A stretch of 43,377 bases of DNA from Fibrobacter sp. (GTDB lineage: Bacteria > Fibrobacterota > Fibrobacteria > Fibrobacterales > Fibrobacteraceae). Under the pieces are notes generated by a model that saw only the letters and a program-made list of their open reading frames with translations, was not told where the DNA came from and searched no databases. The stretch spans positions 1 to 43,377 of the forward strand of contig JAFVGH010000019.1 in assembly GCA_017475045.1 (NCBI GenBank). Reading direction: 5' to 3'. Positions within the stretch are counted from its first letter, which is position 1; every line of letters starts with the position of its first letter. Below are positions 1 to 6,261 of the stretch, in pieces. Both the position numbers and the translations under genes were made by a program.

Positions 1-1
1 C

Positions 2-748
2 GAAGACAGCCTCATCAAGGCTTGCGGCATGGTTCCGGGCTTTGCATCTCCGATTGGCGCACACGACACCCGCGTCATCGTGGACGAAGCCATCGCCGAT
101 TCCTTCGACCTGGTGACCGGCGCAAACGAAGAAGGCTACCACTTCAAGCATTGCAACCCGAAGCGCGACTTCCCGAAGTTCGAAGTGGCCGACATCGCGG
201 AAGCGAGCGAAGTCTGCAAGTGCCCCTGCTGCGGCGAACTCCTCACCGAGACCCGCGGTATCGAAATGGGTAACATCTTCAAGCTGGGCACCAAGTTCTC
301 CGAATCCATGGGTGCCAAGTTCCTCACCGCCGAAAAGACCACCGCTCCCGCCATCATGGGCTGCTACGGCATCGGCGTGGGCCGCCTGATGGCCTCTGTC
401 GTAGAAAACAGCCACGATGACTTCGGACCGATTTGGCCCAAATCCATCGCTCCGTTCCAGGTCGAAATCGTCCCCATCGGCAAGGAAGCTGAACTTGTGG
501 AGCTCGCCGAAAAGTTCGAAAAGGAACTTGAAGCCGCCGGCATCGACGTGCTCGTGGACGACCGCGACGAACGTCCGGGCGTCAAATTCAAGGACGCCGA
601 CCTCTGGGGTTCTCCGGTGCGTATCGCCATCGGCAAGAAGGGTCTCGCCAACGGTGAAGTCGAATGGAAGTTCCGCAACGAAAAGGAATTCTCCATGGTC
701 AAGGTGGAAGACGTTGTCGCCAAGGCGAAGGAGTTCTTCAAGGAGTAA
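2..748 (+). CDS. proS: Prolyl-tRNA synthetase, C-terminal part (5' truncated by window edge)
   Basis: Charges tRNA-Pro with proline in the cytoplasm. The open frame runs from the first full codon of the window to a TAA, giving about 248 residues of a protein that is usually about 570 long in the bacterial type. Visible pieces are the end of the editing insertion (CGMVPGFASPIGA), the catalytic core segment GIEMGNIFKLGTKFSESMGA, the class II motif 3 region GCYGIGVGRLMASVVE, and the C-terminal anticodon-binding domain with VDDRDERPGVKFKDADLWG. The start is outside the window. It is followed after 3 nt by a hairpin repeat that may end its transcript. The family call is secure. Confidence 0.95.
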   Translation, partial: EDSLIKACGMVPGFASPIGAHDTRVIVDEAIADSFDLVTGANEEGYHFKHCNPKRDFPKFEVADIAEASEVCKCPCCGELLTETRGIEMGNIFKLGTKFSESMGAKFLTAEKTTAPAIMGCYGIGVGRLMASVVENSHDDFGPIWPKSIAPFQVEIVPIGKEAELVELAEKFEKELEAAGIDVLVDDRDERPGVKFKDADLWGSPVRIAIGKKGLANGEVEWKFRNEKEFSMVKVEDVVAKAKEFFKE

Positions 749-751
749 GGG

Positions 752-797
752 AGATCCCCGCCTACGCGGGGATGACAACAAGAATCGCGGGGATGAC
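752..797 (-). repeat. REP-like palindromic repeat: one full hairpin plus one half-unit
   Basis: A perfect stem ATCCCCGC (754-761) / GCGGGGAT (766-773) with loop CTAC is followed by GAC. A second half-copy, CGCGGGGATGAC, lies at 786-797. Read on the minus strand this is half-unit (GTCATCCCCGCG plus spacer) followed by a full unit that starts GTCAT and ends GATC, the same architecture as at 15554-15641 and 35874-35943. The half-copy ends 2 nt before the aguB ATG and supplies its only Shine-Dalgarno-like GGGGA (789-793). Confidence 0.8.
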
Positions 798-799
798 TT

Positions 800-1663
800 A
801 TGAGCAAGATTAAGGTCGCAACTTTGCAAGGCAAATGGACAGGCGATTTCGACAGCAACAACGCCTGGTACGTGGAACAGGCCCGCGCCCTCAAGGGCAA
901 GGGCTACGACCTGGTGGTTCTGCCGGAACTCTTCCATACCCCCTACTTCCCCTTCGAGGAGAACGCGGACTTCTTTGACCTCGCTATCGAAAAAGACCAC
1001 CCGCTGGTAGCACAGTGGCAGGCCATCGCGAAGGAACTGAACGCTGTCGTGGTGTTCCCCTTCTTCGAGAAGCGCGCCCGTGGCATCTACCACAATTCCG
1101 CCTTCGTGTTCGAGCGTGACGGCAGCATTGCAGGCCTCTACCGCAAGAGCCACATTCCCGACGATCCCGCCTTCTACGAAAAATACTACTTCATCCCGGG
1201 TGACACGGGTTTCGAGCCTATCAAGACATCCGCAGGCACCCTCGGCGTGCTCATCTGCTGGGATCAGTGGTTCCCGGAAGCCGCCCGCATCATGAGCCTC
1301 AAGGGCGCAGACGTGCTCATCTACCCCACCGCCATCGGCTGGATGGACAGCGAGCCTAAGGAAATCTACCCGCGTCAGCAGGACAGCTGGACAACCGTCA
1401 TGCGCGGCCACGCGATTGCAAACCGCACCTTCGTGATTGCGGCAAACCGTGGCGGCACCGAAGGACACCTCACGTTCTGGGGCACGAGCTTTGCCGCCGC
1501 CCCTGACGGCTACATCTTGGAAAAATGCTCCCCCGAATTCCTCGGGGTCTCCACCGTCGAAATCGACCTGGCCGAAACCGAGGAAAACCGCCGCTGGTGG
1601 CCGCATTTCCGCGACCGCCGCATCGATCTCTATGGCGATATTTTAAAGATTTGGGGCGAATAA
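800..1663 (+). CDS. aguB: N-carbamoylputrescine amidase
   Basis: Hydrolyses N-carbamoylputrescine to putrescine, CO2 and ammonia, the last step of putrescine synthesis through agmatine. The 287-residue length is normal for this nitrilase-superfamily enzyme. The catalytic Glu-Lys-Cys triad is visible: E43 in LPELFHTPYF, K116 in YRKSHIPDD and C153 in VLICWDQWFPE. The start codon is preceded at 6 nt spacing by GGGGA that belongs to a REP-like repeat. The partner enzyme aguA lies 1.3 kb downstream on the same strand, with a Fic gene inserted between them in the opposite direction. Close relatives in the nitrilase superfamily act on other amides, but the aguA neighbour supports this assignment. 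Confidence 0.93.
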   Translation: MSKIKVATLQGKWTGDFDSNNAWYVEQARALKGKGYDLVVLPELFHTPYFPFEENADFFDLAIEKDHPLVAQWQAIAKELNAVVVFPFFEKRARGIYHNSAFVFERDGSIAGLYRKSHIPDDPAFYEKYYFIPGDTGFEPIKTSAGTLGVLICWDQWFPEAARIMSLKGADVLIYPTAIGWMDSEPKEIYPRQQDSWTTVMRGHAIANRTFVIAANRGGTEGHLTFWGTSFAAAPDGYILEKCSPEFLGVSTVEIDLAETEENRRWWPHFRDRRIDLYGDILKIWGE

Positions 1664-1665
1664 GC

Positions 1666-2748
1666 CTAGTTAACTGACGGTGCGATAAAAACGTGCCAAC
1701 TCCCAGCGTCTTTCCCCCTCTCAACATATTTTTTATCGAGAAGATGTTGGACGAGCTTATTGACGGCTGACTTCTGAATGCCTAGTTTCCGCTGGATTTC
1801 GGCGATTGTCAAAACAGGCTCACTCTGCATCATCCGAAGAATTTTACCATAGTTCGGCGTGCGGAACTCGATACACTCTCCGTCATACCACCAAATGTTT
1901 TCTCCACGCTTAGTAAGAAATTGAACATCGGCAGCAATTTCTTGCGCGATCATGTTGCGGAAATACTTGAGGAACGGGGCTATAGCTTCAACCGTTGCGT
2001 TTGCTCCAGAACTGGGCGCACCCCCTACCTTCAAATCGGCTGCATGCAGCGCCTCCAGATACTCGTCTTTCTTTCGGCTGCGGACCACAACCATGGGAAT
2101 ATCGTGCCTAGCCAAGATGTAGTTGACGAGCAACCGAGCGATTCGGCCATTGCCGTCCTCGAACGGATGAATCCTGATATAGCGGTAGTGGAACAACGCC
2201 GCCAATTCCACAGGAGACAGTTTCCCTTCCCTTTCTGCACTATTGAACCAATCGACAAGATCCGTCATCAGCGCAGGAGTTTCCTCCGGGGAGGCATAAA
2301 CAAACCGGTCTCCATACCGTGTAATGACACTGTTCGGGCGCGTCTTGTATTGCCCGGCGTGAACCACATACCCGACCTGAATCCCGCCAGGAAGTTCCTT
2401 ATGAACGGAATAATCTTCGCGCAATAAAGTGCGGTGCAAACCCCTTATAAAGTTCTGGGTCAACGGAGTTTCCTTAATGCGGGACTCCGCCACCATCATC
2501 TTGAGCGACACCTCGCTGGCGACCATTTCCTGCACGCTCCGCACATTCGCTTCACCGATGACCTTCCCGAAAAGCAACAAGATTTCCGTCTGCCCGTAAG
2601 TGAGCGTGTTGCCCTCGATATGGTTGCTATTGTAGTTGAAATCGATAGAAAAACGGCGGGCAAGGCGAGCCTTGTCCTCTTCCGAAAGAGGCGGGAGGGA
2701 GCGCCAAGCGTCAAGGGCTTTTTCTAGGGTCAGGATTCTCATGACCAT
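1666..2748 (-). CDS. Fic family protein with N-terminal inhibitory helix and C-terminal winged helix
   Basis: Fic proteins usually transfer AMP from ATP to a hydroxyl side chain of a target protein. With the ATG at 2748 the protein has 360 residues. The inhibitory motif [S/T]xxxE[G/N] is seen as SNHIEGN (residues 41-47), placing it in the class with an N-terminal alpha-inh helix. The active-site loop HPFEDGNGRIAR starts at H194 and is intact. A winged-helix domain (about 300-345, TIAEIQRKLGIQKSAVNKLVQHLLDKKYVERG trimmed) lies at the C-terminus, as in many Fic proteins that bind DNA. The start could also be 2742 or 2784; no clear Shine-Dalgarno helps. It is convergent with aguB (2 nt apart). 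The target is unknown; the upstream repeats suggest self-regulation. Confidence 0.9.
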   Translation of the reverse strand: MVMRILTLEKALDAWRSLPPLSEEDKARLARRFSIDFNYNSNHIEGNTLTYGQTEILLLFGKVIGEANVRSVQEMVASEVSLKMMVAESRIKETPLTQNFIRGLHRTLLREDYSVHKELPGGIQVGYVVHAGQYKTRPNSVITRYGDRFVYASPEETPALMTDLVDWFNSAEREGKLSPVELAALFHYRYIRIHPFEDGNGRIARLLVNYILARHDIPMVVVRSRKKDEYLEALHAADLKVGGAPSSGANATVEAIAPFLKYFRNMIAQEIAADVQFLTKRGENIWWYDGECIEFRTPNYGKILRMMQSEPVLTIAEIQRKLGIQKSAVNKLVQHLLDKKYVERGKDAGSWHVFIAPSVN

Positions 2749-2769
2749 AAATATAATCAAAACATTTGT

Positions 2770-2859
2770 AAAAAGGTAGTCCACAATCCACCTTTTTGAA
2801 TAATTTTATCAAATTTAGCGAAAATCATTAGTAAAAAAAGTAGTCTGACAACCAACTTT
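2770..2859 (-). promoter_or_regulatory. fic promoter with two operator-like sites
   Basis: On the minus strand TAAATTTG (2810-2817) matches the FCB-type TAnnTTTG promoter element. Two related sites bracket it: 2770-2797, with perfect 8-bp inverted arms AAAAAGGT/ACCTTTTT, and 2837-2859, with arms AAAGT/ACTTT. On the plus strand both contain TAGTC, ACAA, CCA and CTTT in the same order, 64 bp apart. One site would lie just downstream of the transcription start and the other near the -33 region. That is how a repressor would sit; the winged helix of the Fic protein is the natural candidate, but this is inference. Confidence 0.5.
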
Positions 2860-2866
2860 CTAGAAA

Positions 2867-2883
2867 ACTTCAAAATTTGAAGT
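2867..2883. promoter_or_regulatory. Perfect 17-bp palindrome between fic and aguA
   Basis: ACTTCAAA and TTTGAAGT flank a single central A, giving an uninterrupted dyad in the AT-rich divergent region between fic and aguA. It lies about 90 bp upstream of the aguA promoter. A regulator-binding site is possible, but nothing in the window identifies the protein. Confidence 0.35.
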
Positions 2884-2974
2884 TCAATCTCTAAATTGAA
2901 TATGTTCATAGAAAAATCTGCGAAATTTGTTGAATTTCGGCAATTTTTCATATCAGGAAATTTTTCCCTTTACC

Positions 2975-2996
2975 TATATTTGGAACAATACAAGGA
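2975..2996 (+). promoter_or_regulatory. aguA promoter element and ribosome binding site
   Basis: TATATTTG at 2975-2982 fits the TAnnTTTG element and AAGGA at 2992-2996 sits 8 nt before the ATG at 3005. No clear -35 or -33 TTTG is seen. The AT-rich stretch from 2750 to 3000 contrasts with the GC-rich genes around it. Confidence 0.5.
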
Positions 2997-3004
2997 TTTT
3001 GACC

Positions 3005-4027
3005 ATGACAAAAACACTTTACCGCTACCCTGCAGAATGGGAAAAGCAAGAAGCCACCTGGCTTGCGTTTCCGCATAACAAACAGAACTGGTATGGCGAA
3101 CGAGGAATCAAGATACGCAAGTTCTACGTGGAACTGATCCGCACCATCAGCGAGTTCCAGCCGGTAAACGTGCTGATTCCAAACAAGAAATTCCTGACTC
3201 TTGACGAGAAGTTCGCCGTGGCCGACCGACCCTTCCCCGCAAGTTTCATCATCTGCAAGACCGACGACATCTGGATTCGGGACTACGGTCCGTTCTTCGT
3301 GAAGAAGGGCAAGGAAACCGTAATTTCGGAGACTGTCTTTAACGCTTGGGGCGCCAAGTTCCCGCCCTGGAAAAACGACAACCAGATTCCCGCCCGCATC
3401 GCCGAAATTTTCGAATACAAGAAGGGCGTAAGCGTGCCCTACATCTTCGAGGGAGGCGCCATTGAGGTGAACGGCGACGGTCTCGGCATGACCACCCTGG
3501 ACTGCCTCGTGGGCAAGAACCGCAACAAGGAGCAAGACTTGAGCGCGGTCATCAAGGCTATCTGCGAAATGCTGGGGCTCAAGGCTCTGCTGGTACTCCC
3601 CAAGGGCCTTGTAGGGGATCACACCGACGGACACATCGACAACGTGGCCCGCTTCGTAGATAAAGATTGCGTGGTTATTCCCGCAGCAAGCCCCCGCAGC
3701 GCAAACGGCAAGTACCTGGAAGAAGCCCGGGCCGCCATCCTGGAATTTCTGAAGCTCCATTACGGCAAAAAAGCCAAGGTAGACACCATTCCGCTGCCGC
3801 CCCAGCGCAAGTTGCCCGACGGACAGATTCTCCCGGCCAGTTACATGAACTACATCTATGTGAATGGTGGATTAATTTATCCTAAATACGGGTGCGCCGC
3901 CGACAAGGTGGCCGAAGAATACTTCCGCAAGGTCTACCCCAAGAGAAAGGTTATCGGGCTGGACTGCCGTACCGTCATTGAAGAGGGCGGTAGCCTGCAC
4001 TGCATGAGCAAGCACGAGAGTGCTTAA
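3005..4027 (+). CDS. aguA: Agmatine deiminase
   Basis: Converts agmatine to N-carbamoylputrescine, which AguB then hydrolyses. The protein has 340 residues. Guanidino-group-modifying (PAD_porph) motifs are present in order: DDIWIRDYGPFF (D93), FEGGAIEVNGDG (E149), GDHTDGHIDNVARF (H206) and the nucleophile C333 in EEGGSLHCMSKHE near the C-terminus. An upstream in-frame ATG at 2927 exists, but the ATG at 3005 has an AAGGA at good spacing and begins the family-like sequence MTKTLYRYPAEWEKQ. It has its own promoter, because the oppositely oriented fic gene separates it from aguB. Bacterial peptidylarginine deiminases are the alternative within the family; the aguB neighbour makes agmatine the likely substrate. 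Confidence 0.93.
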   Translation: MTKTLYRYPAEWEKQEATWLAFPHNKQNWYGERGIKIRKFYVELIRTISEFQPVNVLIPNKKFLTLDEKFAVADRPFPASFIICKTDDIWIRDYGPFFVKKGKETVISETVFNAWGAKFPPWKNDNQIPARIAEIFEYKKGVSVPYIFEGGAIEVNGDGLGMTTLDCLVGKNRNKEQDLSAVIKAICEMLGLKALLVLPKGLVGDHTDGHIDNVARFVDKDCVVIPAASPRSANGKYLEEARAAILEFLKLHYGKKAKVDTIPLPPQRKLPDGQILPASYMNYIYVNGGLIYPKYGCAADKVAEEYFRKVYPKRKVIGLDCRTVIEEGGSLHCMSKHESA

Positions 4028-4046
4028 CTAGCAATCACCGACGCGT

Positions 4047-4796
4047 TTACAGGGGCAGAGACATCTGCCCTGTTTTTGGATCCTTGATAGGCTCGGGAAC
4101 GGGTTCAGTCTGCGTGACTTCTGGCACGGGTTTTGCGACCGGCTCAGCAGCAACCGGCGGCTTGGCAGGTGCGACAGGTTCTACCTTGGGTTCAGCAGGT
4201 GCGACAGGCGCGGGACCCTTCTTCGCGCGGGCAATAGCGTCTTTCGCAAGCTTATCCACCGCCTCGTTCCACTTGACTCCCGTATGGGCCGCCACCTTCT
4301 CGAAACTCACCCGATGGACTAACGGGCGGCAGGCCTCCACGTATTTTTGGGCGATGGAACTTTTGGCTTTCCACTCCCCCTTGGCCCAGCGTGCCACGCC
4401 TTCGTAATCGTGGCAGATGACGGCAGTCTTATCATTGGCTTCCAGCCACTTCATGGCCTGAAAGCTGGCCATGCATTCACCGTCGATATTGCGGCTCTCG
4501 GCATCGAAGACGGTCACGCCCGAGCCTCGGGCAACCTCGGTGTCGTTTTCCACCACGATAAAGCCCCAACCCGCCTTGGGGAATCCTTCCAAGAAAGAGC
4601 CGTCCACGTATATGCGGAGTCCCTTGGGCACGGGAGCGGAGATGCCGTCGATCCAATTTTGGGCTTCGGCACGGCTAGGGAAAGCACGGAAAAGTACACC
4701 CTTGACACCATGGGTCAATTGTTGGCATTCTTCCCAAGAAAGCACGATTTTTCCGCCATCTGGCGCCTTTATCGCATAGAATTTCTGCTTGGCCAT
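4047..4796 (-). CDS. rnhA: Ribonuclease HI with viroplasmin-type N-terminal domain and clamp-like C-terminal motif
   Basis: Cuts the RNA strand of RNA-DNA hybrids. Residues 1-50 (AKQKFYAIKAPDGGKIVLSW trimmed) form the small hybrid-binding domain seen in eukaryotic-type RNase H1 and in caulimovirus viroplasmin. The catalytic domain covers about 60-190, with acidic residues in YVDGS, IDGECMA, CHDYEG and NEAVDKLA. A Pro/Ala/Glu-rich linker of about 50 residues follows and the protein ends GQMSLPL, which resembles the hexapeptide form of the bacterial sliding-clamp motif. The ATG lies 5 nt after TAAATTTG with no Shine-Dalgarno, so the mRNA may be leaderless. It is convergent with aguA. Confidence 0.92.
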   Translation of the reverse strand: MAKQKFYAIKAPDGGKIVLSWEECQQLTHGVKGVLFRAFPSRAEAQNWIDGISAPVPKGLRIYVDGSFLEGFPKAGWGFIVVENDTEVARGSGVTVFDAESRNIDGECMASFQAMKWLEANDKTAVICHDYEGVARWAKGEWKAKSSIAQKYVEACRPLVHRVSFEKVAAHTGVKWNEAVDKLAKDAIARAKKGPAPVAPAEPKVEPVAPAKPPVAAEPVAKPVPEVTQTEPVPEPIKDPKTGQMSLPL

Positions 4797-4801
4797 ATGC
4801 C

Positions 4802-4838
4802 CAAATTTATATATTTTCGACTGGATTAAATTCTGGAG
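4802..4838. promoter_or_regulatory. Compact divergent promoters for rnhA and the 4844 gene
   Basis: On the minus strand TAAATTTG (4802-4809) ends 5 nt from the rnhA ATG. On the plus strand TATATTTT (4809-4816) and GGAG (4835-4838) precede the TTG start at 4844. The two promoter elements touch, so the two genes probably share a regulatory surface of under 50 bp. Confidence 0.45.
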
Positions 4839-4843
4839 ACCCT

Positions 4844-5392
4844 TTGAAACCTTCGCCGTATTTTGCCGATCGGTTTAAGTTCTTTTTCAAGCGATTCGCT
4901 AGCCCCGCGTCGCTCCGTCGGTGGTTCCTGAAAAAGGCAGGCGAAGAATCCGGCACCTTCAGTTTTCCGGACATCTTGAAGAACCACCCCAAAACCTTGG
5001 TGTTTCTGCCCCGAAAGTTCGAAGATGCGGTGGCATTTTTAAGCCCCATGCCCAAGGAGTGGTTCAACAACGTGCAGTTCTGCGCCCACGAGAGCCTTCA
5101 GGCCCTGATTTCGGCCAAGCGGAGCCACGCCTTCTACTTCAGCGACTTGGAATGCCGCTTTGGGGAACCCGTTTTTGAAGGACTTCAGGCAAAAATCGAG
5201 GCTTACCAGCCCGAAGTCTGCATCTACGTAGACAAGCCTTTCTTCCCCAGGCTTTACCTGGCCAAGAAGAGCGGCGCCCCCTGCCGTATCGGATTCAACA
5301 GCGAATCCCTTTACCCCTTCCTGAACCTGAGCCTACACCCCGACCAGTCCTCGGAAGCCATCCTCATCGCCAAGTACTACGGGGTAGCCTGA
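4844..5392 (+). CDS. Protein of unknown function, weakly like a glycosyltransferase 9 N-terminal half
   Basis: I do not recognise this 182-residue protein with confidence. Segments such as ALISAKRSHAFYFSDLE, YQPEVCIYVDKPF and AKKSGAPCRIGFNSESLYPF recall the N-terminal half of ADP-heptose:LPS heptosyltransferases (GT9), where a 'G.p.RiGf' strand is typical, but the C-terminal sugar-nucleotide half is absent. No signal peptide is visible. The start is TTG, chosen because GGAG sits 5 nt upstream and no ATG is near. Its stop overlaps the next ATG (TGATG), so it is translationally coupled to the PHP gene and probably first in the run to ligA. Confidence 0.6.
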   Translation: MKPSPYFADRFKFFFKRFASPASLRRWFLKKAGEESGTFSFPDILKNHPKTLVFLPRKFEDAVAFLSPMPKEWFNNVQFCAHESLQALISAKRSHAFYFSDLECRFGEPVFEGLQAKIEAYQPEVCIYVDKPFFPRLYLAKKSGAPCRIGFNSESLYPFLNLSLHPDQSSEAILIAKYYGVA

Positions 5393-6261
5393 TGTACAAG
5401 GGATCCCTCGGCAAGATAGAGAATGGCGGCTACGCGGATCTGCACCTGCACACCCGCCTTTCCGATGGCACCCTGTCGGTAGAAGAACTGCTGACCCTAT
5501 GCAAGCGCCGTGGGCTCCGTTGCATTTCCATTACTGACCACGACAACCTGGACAGCTACAAGCTGGCCGAGGGCCCTGCCAAGGATATCGGGCTGGAAAT
5601 CATCCCCGGCATCGAAATTTCTGCCGTATGGCAGGGCAAGGACATCCATATCTTGGGGTATTTCTGCGACCCCACCAACCTGGCCCTGAACATGGAGATG
5701 GAGGACTTCGCGAAGCAGAGGATTACCCGCGTAAAAGCCATCATCAAGAAGCTGAACAGCCTGGGAATCGACATCACCTTTGAAAAGGTCCACTCCTACT
5801 GCAAGGGAAAGGTCATCGGGCGACCCCATATCGCCATGTCCCTGGTGGACGAGGAATACATTTCCAATTTTGCGGAAGCTTTCACCAAGTACCTTGGAGA
5901 CGGCTGTATCGCCTTTGTAGAAAAGAAGGGACTGAACCCCCAACAGACCATCCGCCTTATCGAAAACGCCGGCGGCATCGCAGTGCTCGCCCACCCCTAC
6001 AAGTCGGGTCTCAGCGACGAGTTTATCGAAAACATGGTAGAATGGGGAATCCAGGGCATGGAAATCTACAGCCCTGCCCAGAAGGGTGCCGTAGGCCGCA
6101 AGTACAAGGAAATGGCCCAGCGTTTCGGGCTAGTAGGTACAGGCGGTTCCGATTTCCATACCGAAAGCAGCAACTACATGCCGGGCTGCATGAAAATGCC
6201 CTATTCCGTGGTCCAGGCCCTGCGGGAACGGCGCGAGAAGTCCAGAGCGGAATGGTTCTAA
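5392..6261 (+). CDS. PHP-domain metal-dependent phosphoesterase
   Basis: A 289-residue stand-alone PHP protein of the group that includes 3',5'-nucleotide bisphosphate phosphatase / RNase AM (YciV, Rnm). Metal-ligand motifs are visible: D16, H18 and H20 in ADLHLHTRLSDG, D25, SITDHDN (H50), PGIEIS, a GRPHIA segment, VLAHPY and the C-terminal GGSDFH. The usual family insertion with a helical cap fits residues 95-190. It overlaps both neighbours by single bases (TGATG before, TAATG after). Substrate is not readable from sequence: bisphosphonucleotide cleavage or 5'-3' trimming of small RNAs are the family options. Confidence 0.85.
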   Translation: MYKGSLGKIENGGYADLHLHTRLSDGTLSVEELLTLCKRRGLRCISITDHDNLDSYKLAEGPAKDIGLEIIPGIEISAVWQGKDIHILGYFCDPTNLALNMEMEDFAKQRITRVKAIIKKLNSLGIDITFEKVHSYCKGKVIGRPHIAMSLVDEEYISNFAEAFTKYLGDGCIAFVEKKGLNPQQTIRLIENAGGIAVLAHPYKSGLSDEFIENMVEWGIQGMEIYSPAQKGAVGRKYKEMAQRFGLVGTGGSDFHTESSNYMPGCMKMPYSVVQALRERREKSRAEWF

